A stretch of DNA of 64,000 nt, taken from the NCBI RefSeq assembly GCF_002005165.1, contig NZ_CP019699.1, positions 992,001 through 1,056,000 on the forward strand. Direction: 5' to 3'. The notes under the pieces are model-generated. The model was not told where the DNA came from. It made no database searches and worked only from the letters and a program-made list of their open reading frames with translations. Of the stretch, positions 38,885 to 49,211 are shown in pieces; position 1 is the stretch's first letter, and each line of letters opens with the position of its first letter. The DNA comes from Novibacillus thermophilus (GTDB lineage: Bacteria; Bacillota; Bacilli; Thermoactinomycetales; Novibacillaceae). Made by a program: the position numbers and the translations under genes.

Positions 38885-40018
38885 ATGGCGGTCTACCTGG
38901 ACCATGCAGCGACGACCCCCGTGCACCCTGACGTGCGCGAGGCGATGCTGCCTTTTTTGGGCAGCGAATTTGGGAATCCATCCAGTATCCACCGCTTTGG
39001 TCGCGACGTCCGGTCAGCTATTGACGAAGCGCGTGACGCTGTTGCGACAGGGTTGAACACAGAAGCGAAACGCATCGTGTTTACGAGCGGCGGGACAGAA
39101 GCAGACAATCTGGCAGTTATCGGCGCGGCTGTGGCCAATCGGGACAAAGGCCAACACGTCATTACGACAGCGGTGGAACACCATGCTGTACTGGAAGCGT
39201 GTCATTATTTAGAAGAAATCGGATTTAACCTGACGTACGTCCCGGTTGACGAAACAGGGCTCGTCCATGTCCAGACCATTCAAGAGGCGATAACGGATGA
39301 AACGACGCTGATCAGTGTGATGTTTGGCAACAATGAGGTAGGCACCGTCCAACCGATCGCCGAAATCGGCCGTTTAGCCAGGGAACACGGCATCATTCTT
39401 CACACCGACGCCGTGCAAGCTTTTGGTGTCGTCCCCATCGATGTGTCCGCGCTCCCCGTTGACCTGCTCTCGGTATCGGCCCACAAAATAAACGGGCCGA
39501 AAGGGGTCGGGGCACTGTACGTGCGACAAGACGTCCCGTTTACCCCCCGCTTGTTCGGTGGGTCCCAGGAGAGAAAGCGCCGCCCGGGCACTGAAAACGT
39601 CCCTGGAATTGTCGGGTTCGGCAAAGCTGTGGAGATTGTGCAAAACGAGTTGGGGGACAAGAGCAAAACGCTTTTCAAATTGCGGCAGGCCATGGTGGAC
39701 GTGTGGGAAGCGAGCGGCATCGAATTTGTCATCAACGGAAATACGCATGCGTGTTTGCCTCACATTTTGAACGTGAGTTTCATCGGCGTCGATACGGAAT
39801 CAATGTTGATGAACCTCGATTTGGAAGGTGTCGCCTGTTCCAGCGGATCAGCGTGTACAGCTGGTTCTCTGGAAGTGTCGCACGTCCTGAAAGCGATGCA
39901 GTTGCCTGAAGACGTGACGGCTTCTGCGGTGCGGTTCAGCTTTGGTCTCGGGAATACGGTGGAAGAGGTGCAGTCGGCGGCAGAGACAGCGGTGAAGATC
40001 GCCAAGAGGTTACGGTAG
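38885..40018 (+). CDS. iscS: Cysteine desulfurase (NifS/IscS family)
   Basis: This PLP enzyme removes sulfur from cysteine for Fe-S clusters or tRNA thiolation. The 377-residue protein starts MAVYLDHAATTPVHPDV. The PLP lysine is in VSAHKINGPKG, and the catalytic cysteine loop is VACSSGSACTAGSLEVSH. In B. subtilis the orthologue YrvO is followed by mnmA (tRNA 2-thiouridylase); here mnmA is not next and a reversed pncB follows. Confidence 0.93.
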   Translation: MAVYLDHAATTPVHPDVREAMLPFLGSEFGNPSSIHRFGRDVRSAIDEARDAVATGLNTEAKRIVFTSGGTEADNLAVIGAAVANRDKGQHVITTAVEHHAVLEACHYLEEIGFNLTYVPVDETGLVHVQTIQEAITDETTLISVMFGNNEVGTVQPIAEIGRLAREHGIILHTDAVQAFGVVPIDVSALPVDLLSVSAHKINGPKGVGALYVRQDVPFTPRLFGGSQERKRRPGTENVPGIVGFGKAVEIVQNELGDKSKTLFKLRQAMVDVWEASGIEFVINGNTHACLPHILNVSFIGVDTESMLMNLDLEGVACSSGSACTAGSLEVSHVLKAMQLPEDVTASAVRFSFGLGNTVEEVQSAAETAVKIAKRLR

Positions 40019-40121
40019 CGCAGAAGGGCTCCGCTGCCGTGTCGCCTACTTTCACACTCCGCCATCCGTGTGGCTAAAAGCCTTTTCGCGTCCGGCTACT
40101 GCCTCACTTGGGCTAGTACCG

Positions 40122-41585
40122 TCAGCTCAAGTTTTTCTCCTCCTTGCGGATTTTTTCCGCTATCGTGTACAGCATGTCTTGCTTCGTCTGCCACACTTTT
40201 TCTGTCAAGTCTACAGGGTATTCTTGTGGATTGAGGTTGCGCAAGTACTCTTCCCAAAATTGGCCCAGCTGTTTGCGGTGGTATTCCCGTACTTCTTCTA
40301 AGTTCGGGCGTTTGTACACGAGTTTTCCCCCGCGGAAAATAGGCTGTAGCAACTCTTCCAAATAGTAGTTTTCTACAATTTTTTTGCGGTATGTGTGTAC
40401 TGGGTGGAACAAAACTAAAGGCTTTTCCGTGTCAATCGTTTCCTCGACACACGCAATTAAATCTGCGTGAGCTTTTTGGGTTTTGCGGTCTATGACGCGG
40501 TAGACGGTTTTTCGTCCTGGGGTTGTCACTTTTTGTGGGTTGGACGATATTTTGATCGTCGGACGCCATTCTTCACCGTCTTCAATGGCCACCATTTTGT
40601 AGACGGCACCGAGAGCCGGTTGGTCGTATGCGGTGATGAGACGGGTGCCGACACCCCACGCGTCAATGGCCGCTCCCTGTGATTTCAAGTGCAAAATGGT
40701 GTGCTCGTCCAAATCGCTCGATGCAAAAATTTTCGTCTCCGTAAGACCGGCTTCGTCCAACATTTTGCGTGCCACTTTAGACAGGTAAGCGAGATCGCCG
40801 CTGTCAATGCGTATCCCTTGCAGCGTTTTGCCTCGTTTCTTTAATTCTTTGCCAATCTGAATGGCGTGGGGCAACCCGCTTTTAATGGTGTTGTACGTAT
40901 CGACTAGCAAAATCGTCTGATCTGGCAATGCTTCGGCAAAAGCGCGAAAGGACGTCAGTTCATCGTCGAAATGTTGGACCCATGCGTGGGAATGTGTTCC
41001 TTTACAGGGGATTCCGAACAGTTGCCCCGCTTTTACGTTGGACGTCGCGTCGAAACCGGCCAAATAGGCGGCTCGTGTTCCCCAGATGGCGGCTTCCGGC
41101 TCTTGCGCCCGGCGGGAGCCGAACTCGAGTAAAATGTCGTCCGGCGCGATGTGGCGGATACGGGCTGCCTTTGTGGCGATGAGCGTCTGGTAGTTGATCA
41201 TGTTCAGCAACGCCGTTTCGATCAACTGTACTTCAAAAATGGGGCCTTCCACCCGCATCAACGGTTCGTTAGGAAAGGCGAGCGTCCCTTCCGGCATTGC
41301 GTACACGTCACTCGTAAAACGCCACTCTTTCAGTGCTCGTAAAAATGCTTCATCGTACTGTTCTTCTTCTTCCCGCAAAAAGCGGATGTCATCTTCCGTG
41401 AACCGCAAGTTGGATAAGTACAAAATCGCTTGTTCCAAACCGGCGACGACAGCGAATCCGTTCTCAAAAGGCAGTTCACGAAAGTATAAATCAAACACAC
41501 ACTTTTTGAGGTGTGTCCCATTTTTCCAATGGGCGTACATCATGTTCAACTGGTATTTGTCGGTGTGTAAGGCGAGGGATTCCAC
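40122..41585 (-). CDS. pncB: Nicotinate phosphoribosyltransferase
   Basis: The enzyme makes nicotinate mononucleotide in NAD salvage. From GTG 41585 (AGGAGCTGAAGGG upstream) it is 487 residues. It has LHTDKYQLNMMYAHW at the N-terminus, FDLYFRELPFENGFAVVAGLE, the substrate region EFGSRRAQ, SNVKAGQLFGIPCKGTHSHAWV with its phosphorylated-histidine-type segment, and LLVDTYNT. A longer frame to 41630 lacks similarity. It is transcribed opposite to its neighbours. Confidence 0.92.
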   Translation of the reverse strand: MESLALHTDKYQLNMMYAHWKNGTHLKKCVFDLYFRELPFENGFAVVAGLEQAILYLSNLRFTEDDIRFLREEEEQYDEAFLRALKEWRFTSDVYAMPEGTLAFPNEPLMRVEGPIFEVQLIETALLNMINYQTLIATKAARIRHIAPDDILLEFGSRRAQEPEAAIWGTRAAYLAGFDATSNVKAGQLFGIPCKGTHSHAWVQHFDDELTSFRAFAEALPDQTILLVDTYNTIKSGLPHAIQIGKELKKRGKTLQGIRIDSGDLAYLSKVARKMLDEAGLTETKIFASSDLDEHTILHLKSQGAAIDAWGVGTRLITAYDQPALGAVYKMVAIEDGEEWRPTIKISSNPQKVTTPGRKTVYRVIDRKTQKAHADLIACVEETIDTEKPLVLFHPVHTYRKKIVENYYLEELLQPIFRGGKLVYKRPNLEEVREYHRKQLGQFWEEYLRNLNPQEYPVDLTEKVWQTKQDMLYTIAEKIRKEEKNLS

Positions 41586-41683
41586 CCCTTCAGCTCCTCT
41601 CGAGAAAAAAATGTAGCCATGCGCGGACATTTTTTATACGATAGAATTGACGACATTCACGTTCATGAAGTAGGTGTCACATT

Positions 41684-43939
41684 TTGTATCAACAACGATT
41701 ATCCCTGTCCGATGAATGTTTTGTCAAGGGGACGGTAGAGCGCGTCATCTACTATAATCGGGAAAGCGGGTACGGAGTCTGCCTGTTTCGTGTGAGTGAA
41801 AGTTCTGAACCCGTTGAGACGGAGGAAGTGACCGTCGTCGGCCTCATGGCTTCTCCACAGGAAGGGCTCACCTACACGTGCCGCGGTGAATGGGAGAGCC
41901 ATCCTCGATACGGTGAGCAGTTCCGCGTCAAACGCATGGAACAGGACATGCCTCGGTCGCGGGAAGCCGTGATCAAATATTTGTCCAGTGACCTCTTTCC
42001 GGGGATCGGTCCAAAAACGGCGACGAAGATCGTGTCTGAACTGGGGGACGACGCGCTTAAAAAAATCGTGGACAATCCCGAATTGCTGCAGGGCATTCCT
42101 GGCGTATCCGAAGAAAAGGCTGAGATGATCTCTGACACTGTACGGCAACACACGGACTTTGAACAGGTGATGCTGCTTCTGTACGAATACGGAATCGGAT
42201 CATCCCTCGCTTTAAAAATATACAATACGTACAAACACGACACGTTGGCGGTCTTGAAACAAAATCCGTACCAGCTCATTTACGATATAGAGGGGATCGG
42301 ATTTGCCCGGGCCGACGCCATCGGACGCGAGACAGGCATTCCGAAGGATGCCCCGGAACGCAAGAAAGCAGCCGTGTTGTACGTTTTGTCGCAAGCGGCA
42401 AATGGAGACGGCCACGTCTGCTTAAAAATGGACGAGCTGTGTGAACACGTGTCTAAGTTGTTGGGAGCGGACTTTGACAGTGATGAGTGGCATGAAAGGC
42501 TGCGAACCTTTATTTACGAACTGGATGAGGAAGAGAAGGTTGTGCTCGACAGCGATGAAGAGATGGTGTACCTTCCGAGTTTGTACTATTCCGAACAGGG
42601 GTTGGCCAAGAAACTGAACTGGTTGCTCATGCAGGATAAAGCCGAGTACCCGATAGATGTCGTGTACCGAGTGATTGGCGAGCTGGAAGAAGCGTTTGGC
42701 GTACAGTTTGCCGATGAACAGCGGGATGCCCTAGTCACCGCTGCTTGTGAACCGGTCATGATTTTGACAGGCGGGCCGGGGACAGGGAAGACGACCGTAA
42801 TACGGGCAATTTGCCATTTGCTCTCCCGATTGGAGGAGTTCTCCTTAGACGAGGCTGATTACCGCGGCAGTGACAAACCGTATCCCGTGCGCTTAGTTGC
42901 GCCGACCGGACGTGCAGCAAAGCGCATGTCTGAAGCGACAAGTTTGCCTGCGATGACGATCCACCGCCTGCTCGGCTGGCGGGGAGATTTTTTTGAACAC
43001 GACGCGGACCACCCCATTTCCGGACGATTACTCATTGTTGACGAAGCGTCGATGATGGATATGTGGCTGGCGTATCAGCTCGTGCGGACAGTCCCTGAAG
43101 GGATGAAGGTCATTTTCGTCGGAGACGCTGACCAGCTTCCATCTGTCGGGCCGGGACAAGTCCTTCATCACATGATCGAAAGTGGTAGAATTCCGTATGT
43201 GGATTTGCGGTACATTTTTCGCCAAGCGGAAGGATCGTCTATCGTGTCGCTGGCACACGAGATGAAGCGGGGATCATTACCCGACAACATCCTGGAGCCT
43301 ACAGACGATCGCCGTTTTTTCCCGTGTGACAAGGATCACGTTGCTCCGGTTGCCGTGAAGTTGGTGCAGCAGGCGATGAAGCGCGGATATTCCATTTTCG
43401 ACGTTCAAGTGCTGGCCCCGATTTACAGGGGGCCTGCCGGTATCGACCTTCTCAACCGCGAACTGCAACAGGCCATCAATCCCAGAAGAGAAGGAAAACG
43501 GGAGCTCACTTGGGGGGACAGTGTTTTTCGCCTCGGCGACAAGGTGCTCCAATTGAGCAACCACCCGGAACATCCCGTTTACAACGGAGACATCGGAAAA
43601 GTGATCGCCCTCGACGAAAACGTGACGGACGGCATTTGTCTGTGGGTGCGCTTCGATCAAACAGAAGTGGGCTACACCCGCAGTCAGTTGAACCAGTTGA
43701 GCCTTGCTTACTGTATCTCCATCCATAAAGCGCAAGGCTCCGAATTCCCTATCGTCGTTTTACCCGTTGTTCAGGCGTACCGCCGCATGTTAAAGCGAAA
43801 CCTCGTTTACACGGCCGTGACGAGGGCAAAGGCGTACCTCATGCTGTGCGGAGAAGTGTCGGCACTGTCCGACGGTGTGCGCAAAGAAGGAGGATTTAAC
43901 CGCCGCAGTTTACTTAAAGATCGCCTGCAGAGGGAATAA
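41684..43939 (+). CDS. recD2: RecD2-type ATP-dependent DNA helicase
   Basis: The 751-residue SF1B 5'-3' helicase starts with an OB-like domain (VKGTVERVIYYNRESGYGVCLFRV) and a helix-hairpin-helix region (FPGIGPKTATKIV). Helicase motifs follow: Walker A TGGPGTGKTTVIRAI, motif Ia APTGRAAKRM, Walker B LLIVDEASMMD, motif III FVGDADQLPSVGPG, and near the C-terminus SIHKAQGSEFPIVVLP and YTAVTRAK. It matches RecD2/YrrC of Bacillota. The start is a TTG with only a modest ribosome-binding site. Confidence 0.94.
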   Translation: MYQQRLSLSDECFVKGTVERVIYYNRESGYGVCLFRVSESSEPVETEEVTVVGLMASPQEGLTYTCRGEWESHPRYGEQFRVKRMEQDMPRSREAVIKYLSSDLFPGIGPKTATKIVSELGDDALKKIVDNPELLQGIPGVSEEKAEMISDTVRQHTDFEQVMLLLYEYGIGSSLALKIYNTYKHDTLAVLKQNPYQLIYDIEGIGFARADAIGRETGIPKDAPERKKAAVLYVLSQAANGDGHVCLKMDELCEHVSKLLGADFDSDEWHERLRTFIYELDEEEKVVLDSDEEMVYLPSLYYSEQGLAKKLNWLLMQDKAEYPIDVVYRVIGELEEAFGVQFADEQRDALVTAACEPVMILTGGPGTGKTTVIRAICHLLSRLEEFSLDEADYRGSDKPYPVRLVAPTGRAAKRMSEATSLPAMTIHRLLGWRGDFFEHDADHPISGRLLIVDEASMMDMWLAYQLVRTVPEGMKVIFVGDADQLPSVGPGQVLHHMIESGRIPYVDLRYIFRQAEGSSIVSLAHEMKRGSLPDNILEPTDDRRFFPCDKDHVAPVAVKLVQQAMKRGYSIFDVQVLAPIYRGPAGIDLLNRELQQAINPRREGKRELTWGDSVFRLGDKVLQLSNHPEHPVYNGDIGKVIALDENVTDGICLWVRFDQTEVGYTRSQLNQLSLAYCISIHKAQGSEFPIVVLPVVQAYRRMLKRNLVYTAVTRAKAYLMLCGEVSALSDGVRKEGGFNRRSLLKDRLQRE

Positions 43940-43999
43940 CGACCATTATACGTGGCGCGTTTTTGTCCCATACTATGCGTGCGGGAGGAGGCGTCCCTT

Positions 44000-44515
44000 T
44001 TGCGCAGTTCACAGGATGTGTTGGGTTTGCCGATTGTAGCCGTCAGCTCTGGGAAACAACTCGGAATTGTGCGGGATCTGCTTTTCGACGATCGGCAGCG
44101 GTTGTTCGGGCTGTTGGTGGAATCTAAAAGTTGGATCAAGCGCAGGCGCTACATTCCGAGAGAGCACATTGTGTCGTTCGGCCCAGATGCGGTGACAGTG
44201 GACAGCGAGGACGCCGTAGAAACGCTGGAAGAAACGTATGACGAAGTCGTCGGGGTGTGTTCAGGAAAGCACAAGTTGAAAGGACTCCCGGTGTTAACGG
44301 TGACCGGTTCAGAGTTAGGTCGCCTCGAGAACGTTTATTTCTTGGAAGAAATGGGCACACTAATAGGGTACGAATTGACGGACGGTTTTTTGACCGACTT
44401 AAAAGAAGGTCGAAAAACCCTTCATCCGGCCGAACGTTTGACGTGGGGGGACGATGCGCTCATCGTTCCCGGCGATGTGACACCGGAGTCCACCCCCGTT
44501 TCGGATAGAAAGTGA
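44000..44515 (+). CDS. yrrD: PRC-barrel domain protein (YrrD-like)
   Basis: From TTG 44000 (GGGAGGAGGCG upstream) the product is 171 residues with two PRC-barrel-like halves: SSQDVLGLPIVAVSSGKQLGIVRDLLFD and LKGLPVLTVTGSELGRLENVYF. The arrangement recD2-yrrD-small genes-yrrI follows B. subtilis. Function is unknown. Confidence 0.8.
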   Translation: MRSSQDVLGLPIVAVSSGKQLGIVRDLLFDDRQRLFGLLVESKSWIKRRRYIPREHIVSFGPDAVTVDSEDAVETLEETYDEVVGVCSGKHKLKGLPVLTVTGSELGRLENVYFLEEMGTLIGYELTDGFLTDLKEGRKTLHPAERLTWGDDALIVPGDVTPESTPVSDRK

Positions 44516-44524
44516 GGGAATGCG

Positions 44525-44722
44525 ATGATTCGCTGTCCAAACTGCCAATCCCACGATTTGGGTAAAGTTGGGACGAACCAATATTACTGCTGGAGCTGTT
44601 TTATTGAGCTGACGGTGGAAAACGATGAAATATCCGCCGTTTATCAAGTGGAAGAGGACGGCAGCCTCAGTTCGCTGGACGATCTTTTCCTAAAAGGCGC
44701 GGATAACCCTATGACTTTGTAG
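44525..44722 (+). CDS. Small zinc-ribbon protein
   Basis: This 65-residue protein has CPNCQSHD and YYCWSCFIEL, four cysteines in two CxxC pairs 16 residues apart, typical of a zinc ribbon. The rest is acidic. It follows yrrD after nine bases. Function unknown. Confidence 0.75.
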   Translation: MIRCPNCQSHDLGKVGTNQYYCWSCFIELTVENDEISAVYQVEEDGSLSSLDDLFLKGADNPMTL

Positions 44723-44746
44723 GGCAGCTGAAAGGGGGCCGATTCG

Positions 44747-44932
44747 TTGAACGGTCGTCGTATGTTGTGGACAACGTTAATCGGAGCAGCGATCACCGTG
44801 ATCGCCCGTGCGAAGCGGCACAGACAAGCGCCGCTCGCCCGATTGTTTCGCGGCGCGGGCCGTGGAAACAAGATGCTGTGGATGCGCTACACACAACCTG
44901 TGATGCACATGGTTCGCCGCATGGCTCGATAA
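44747..44932 (+). CDS. Small basic protein (YrzQ-like position)
   Basis: The 61-residue protein starts at TTG with AAGGGGG upstream. It has a short hydrophobic N-terminus (WTTLIGAAITVI) followed by a strongly basic region. It is in the position of B. subtilis yrzQ/DUF3918-type small proteins. Resemblance is weak and function unknown. Confidence 0.55.
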   Translation: MNGRRMLWTTLIGAAITVIARAKRHRQAPLARLFRGAGRGNKMLWMRYTQPVMHMVRRMAR

Positions 44933-44953
44933 GGGGCACGGAAAACTCTCGCA

Positions 44954-44983
44954 CCCCCTCCGGAATGTCCGGAGGGGGTTTAT
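44954..44983 (+). terminator. Intrinsic terminator before yrrI
   Basis: CCCCCTCCGG and CCGGAGGGGG form a perfect 10-base-pair stem around AATGT, followed by TTTA; the T run is short. Confidence 0.8.
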
Positions 44984-45034
44984 GCGTAAGGGAGTAAGTT
45001 TGGACATATACTGGGGATGAAGGGAGGCGGAAGG

Positions 45035-46096
45035 ATGAAACGAATCAGCGAGCGCACGCTGCTGTTCGCAGCCCTCCTCAGTTTGTTAATCTTGGCAAAC
45101 CTGTTTTTGTTGACCGAATTAAGTCCCCTGATTTCAAAAGTGTTGGTGTTTTTAAAAGCCGTTTTCTTTCCTTTCTTTGTGGCCATGATCATCTCATATG
45201 TCCTCAATCCTGTCGTCACGTTGTTGAGCAGCCGCATGGTGCCGAGATCTGTGGCCGTTTTCTTGATCTACGCGACGTTTCTCGTCACGACCTTCGTCAT
45301 TTTGATGAACATTATCCCGCTGCTCGGCAAACAGATTCAGGAACTGACCGAACACGTTCCAGAGTGGAACTACCGCGTTCAAATGTGGATGCACAGTGTG
45401 GCAGACGGCAAAAGCGCACTGCCAGACAGTGTGCGAGAAGGCATCGACAAATCTTTAGACCGATTGGAAGAAGCGCTGTCTGACGGAATCGAGCGGTTGT
45501 TTGTCGGCTTAAAGGGAACGATCGGCCATGTCTTTATGTGGTTTCTGATTCCGTTTGTCGCTTTTTACATGTTAAAAGACTTCAAAGCTATTGAGCGTTC
45601 CACGGTCCTCTTTTTGCCGAAACACAACCGCCGCAAGTGGATCCGCCTCTTTCGGGATGTGGACGAGGCGCTGGGGAGTTACATCAGGGGTCAGTTGCTC
45701 GTCTGCCTCGTTGTCGGGATTCTGGCGTATGTCGGCTACATGCTCATTGGTTTGCCTTACGCATTGCTTTTGGCGTCTATCGTCGGTTTGATGAACGTCA
45801 TTCCGTATCTGGGACCGTTTATCGGGGCGGCTCCTGCCGTTCTGGTCGGGTTGAGTGAATCGTGGAAACTGGCGCTTTTCGTCGTGGCGGTCAACGTCGT
45901 CGTCCAAATTTTGGAGAGCAATGTCGTCTCTCCGCAAATCGTCGGGCGTACCTTGAAGCTGCATCCACTCGTCATCATTTTGGCTCTTCTCATCGGCGGG
46001 CAGTTGGGCGGCATCCTCGGCCTGATTTTGGCCGTTCCCTCTTTCGCTGTTCTAAAAGTCTTGCTGGAGCACCTTTTTATTTACAGGTTCCGCTGA
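45035..46096 (+). CDS. yrrI: AI-2E family transporter (YrrI)
   Basis: The 353-residue polytopic protein (about seven or eight membrane segments) starts at ATG 45035 after GGAGGCGGAAGG. It has the DUF20/AI-2E pattern: FFVAMIISYVLNPVV in the N-terminal helix pair, HVFMWFLIPFVAFYMLKDF and the C-terminal GLMNVIPYLGPFIGAAPA and HPLVIILALLIGGQLGGILGL. In B. subtilis yrrI directly precedes alaS; here a lantibiotic island separates them. Confidence 0.88.
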   Translation: MKRISERTLLFAALLSLLILANLFLLTELSPLISKVLVFLKAVFFPFFVAMIISYVLNPVVTLLSSRMVPRSVAVFLIYATFLVTTFVILMNIIPLLGKQIQELTEHVPEWNYRVQMWMHSVADGKSALPDSVREGIDKSLDRLEEALSDGIERLFVGLKGTIGHVFMWFLIPFVAFYMLKDFKAIERSTVLFLPKHNRRKWIRLFRDVDEALGSYIRGQLLVCLVVGILAYVGYMLIGLPYALLLASIVGLMNVIPYLGPFIGAAPAVLVGLSESWKLALFVVAVNVVVQILESNVVSPQIVGRTLKLHPLVIILALLIGGQLGGILGLILAVPSFAVLKVLLEHLFIYRFR

Positions 46097-46447
46097 AGAC
46101 GGGTGAAATGGAGCTCGTGTCCAATTGCGGGATGCGGTATCACCGAGAGATTGTCATCGGAGGTGAACAGGGATCAGTGAAAGAGTGTTCTTAAACGTGC
46201 GCATCTCCGGAGAAAACGAAAACCGCTGCGATGCCGCCGTATCGTCGAGGAACTGATCTTGGATGCGTAGACAATCCCGGAAGCTTTTGGTGTCTCAGAG
46301 GGAAACAATCGGTCCAGGAACCGTCATCCAGATGAACAGTACTTCATTGTCGGCCTACGGAAGCTACTTTCTGGCAGCAAGGGCTCAGCCGGTCATACAT
46401 CTACCGTAACAACGCCCCCCTGGAATGCAGACAGACTGGACCGATTT
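46097..46447. other. 351-base gap between yrrI and lanM
   Basis: In lacticin-481-type operons the precursor gene lanA sits in this position. No convincing precursor is seen. A 28-codon frame at 46108-46194 holds a double glycine but lacks a normal leader. The lanM frame is open back to 46271 without ATG, GTG or TTG starts. No strong promoter is evident. Confidence 0.5.
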
Positions 46448-49188
46448 TTGATGCAACACTTTCCTGCCCCCGTTCAAAGGGACGAAGAGAAAAGTTTCGA
46501 CGCACTTGTTCATGTCCTGGGCACTTTTTTTCGCCAGCTGTTTGTGGAAATGACGGACAAACCTGCGGGCTCTGAAAATCTTTCCCTCTTGGCACGTGAG
46601 GCCGAGGCCCATTTGACAGACAGAATGTATGAACTGCTGAGGCCTTCATTTGTTCTGTTCATCAATGATTGCAGAAAAAAAGGGATGCTGGCCGGTGCGA
46701 ATGAACGCGAGCAGTACGCTTATTTTGTCAGGAATTTTTTTGGGAAGACAAATTGTACAAAACGCTTTTCAAAAAGTATCCGCTGCTTCTTGAAAGGTTG
46801 TCGGTATTGATCGAAAACGAGTACGCCTTTGTCCGCTGGATCACCGATTGTTTGGTGAACGACGCCGCATTGCTCAAGTCTCGGTTTTCAATCGATGTTT
46901 TCTCCCTTGCGGGAGTGTCTTTTGCGGGCGATTGCCACAACGGTGGCAGGAGAACGGTGTTACTCAGTGACCGAAGGGGAAACAAAGCAGTTCTGAAACC
47001 AGTTCCACTGGACAACGCACTCTTGTACAGCGCAGTGATCGAACAGCTCAACCGTTTGCTGGGCACTCACGTTCATGTCCCCGGACTGATTGTCAAGGAG
47101 AATTACGGATATGTGGAGTACATCCAGCATAAACCGTGCACAACCCATCAGGAAGTGCGGACATACTACTACCACTGCGGCGTCGTCCTGATGGCCGTTT
47201 ATCTGCTGAACGGAAATGACATTCACAATGAGAACCTGATAGCGTACGGATCATCCCCGGTGATCGTCGATTTTGAAACATTGGGAGGAGTCATTGAGCA
47301 CAGCGATCACGCAGCGTTCATTGACAAACTGTTGAAACGATCTGTCATGAATTCCAGAATGCTGCCGGTGAAATTCAGTTCTAAAAATGATGCTGTCAGG
47401 GATTTCAGCGCAATGGGGCGGCTTATGAAAAAAGTAGAACGAAAAGTTGTCCTTGAACGTGAATTCCGGTCTGACCCAGTAGAACAAACGCAGGAGATCA
47501 TCGAGGATGACACCAATTGGCATCTGCCCGAATTTCAGGGCCAAGTTGTAGAATACGACGCCTACCTGCCGGACATTTTAGCCGGATTTAGCGACGCCTA
47601 TCTGGCCGTCCTGAAAGATCGGCATCGTTTTCTGTCCGGTCTCAGGCGACAAACGCCTGCTTCTTGGACATACAGAAAAGTCCACCGCAGCACCGTCGTC
47701 TACCGCTATTTGTCCGCGAGGCTGAACGTGCCGGATATGCTGCGGGACAAAGCTTACACAACGCAATACCTCTACGGGATCTTGGCCAAAAATCCGCTCT
47801 TTGAACAGAAAGATCACATCTTGCAAAAGGAGGCAGACGATCTCATCCATTCGGATGTCCCTTATTTTTCGGTTCGTACGGGATGGGTGGATGGCCACGA
47901 AGGGATCGGGGTTAGGGAGAAGATCGGACAGTTGAGCTACGGTGATTTTCTCCTGCAGCGCAAGCTCATGCATATCTCTTTTTCGGAAAAAGGGGATCAG
48001 ATGGAACGGATACAAGCCACCTTGGCGCAACACAACCAACACAACCGCTTTCCCCGCACACCTGTCATCCACTTTGACAGCGTGAGAAAACAGTTGTTCA
48101 GAACGATCGTCAACTGCGTCTTTGTGTCCGAGCAGGGAGAAGTAGATTTTATCGCCCTGAAAAAGAACTGGAAAGGTCAACTGGAAATCAACAACCTGAA
48201 TGACGGCCTGTACGACGGCCTTTTAGGTATCCTTCTCGCCATGAACGGAGAAGACGCGAAACAGGGATTCTTTGCCCGTCAATTGGAGCAGAATGCTCTG
48301 AAACGGATCGTATTCCGAAACGGGAAAGACAGCAGTCTGGTCAACGGTACAGGTGCCCTCGTCACTTATTATCTGGCCGCAGGTCAACAGGCTACATTTG
48401 ATGTCCGTCTATTGTTGAAACTGTTGATGGACATCAGGCGAAAGGTGGAAAAGGATACTTACGTAGATCAGGAATTTGATCTGTTGGGAGGAACAGCCGG
48501 CCTGTTGTTGGCCATCACACAGTTGTACCGCCAGCACGGCAAGTACAAAGTACTGAAGAAGATTGCCCTTTCCCTGGGAGATTACCTTGCGGAAAACCGG
48601 ACCAACCGAGAGGGGACGGTATACTGGCCGTCCAAAAATACCCGCAATGTAGCCGATGTGCTGAAAGGCTTTGCACACGGTCTGTCCGGATACTTGCTGG
48701 TATTTTACAGGTTGAAGCACTTGTTTTCTACGGACAGATACGACCAGATCATCCAGGAAGTCTTAAAAACCGAACAGCGGGTGATGGATCGGGAACACCG
48801 GACCACAAGCTGGTGCAAAGGATATGTCGGGCTGGGTATATCGCGGATGAAGATGCTGGAGCTTGAGGAGCAACCCGACGTATGGGCGGAACTGGAAACG
48901 TGCAAGCGCGAGGTGTTGGACGGTCTGTTCAGGCATAATGACTACTCATTGTGTCACGGTTTGATCGGTTCACTGGATTTTTTGCTGGAGTTGAACCGGA
49001 AGGGCTGGTTGGATACCCGGGAAAAAAAGTTGTTGGACGATGTGATCAACCGTTTTTTTCAATCTTTTGAACTGGACCATTTCCATCCGTACAAAATCTC
49101 GTTGTTTACCGGTTTGAGCGGCATCCTGTACTTGATCCAGCGGCTGGAAGACGAACAGAAACCGTGTGTACTTTCTCTTCATACTTGA
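46448..49188 (+). CDS. lanM: Class II lanthionine synthetase LanM (apparent frameshift)
   Basis: LanM dehydrates Ser/Thr of a precursor and cyclises them with Cys. Adding one T to a 7-T run at about 46734-46741 joins the N-terminal frame to the main frame (junction VRNFFWEDKLYKTLFKKYP), giving 913 residues, near the 922 of LctM. The dehydratase (DUF4135) region has GNDIHNENLIAYG and IVDFETLGG. The LanC-like domain keeps all zinc ligands: GFAHG, SWCKG and SLCHG (about residues 742, 788, 834). The start (TTG 46448 or ATG 46451) has no good ribosome-binding site. Confidence 0.85.
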
Positions 49189-49211
49189 TACTCTCGGAAG
49201 GGTGAGAACAC

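Noticed and set aside
46108-46194. 28-codon frame upstream of lanM with a double glycine followed by residues including Ser and Cys, considered as a lantibiotic precursor
   Set aside because: The leader part would be only about 19 residues, lacks the acidic LanM-binding pattern, and the frame is open well upstream inside yrrI. The putative core of nine residues is very short. No support beyond chance.
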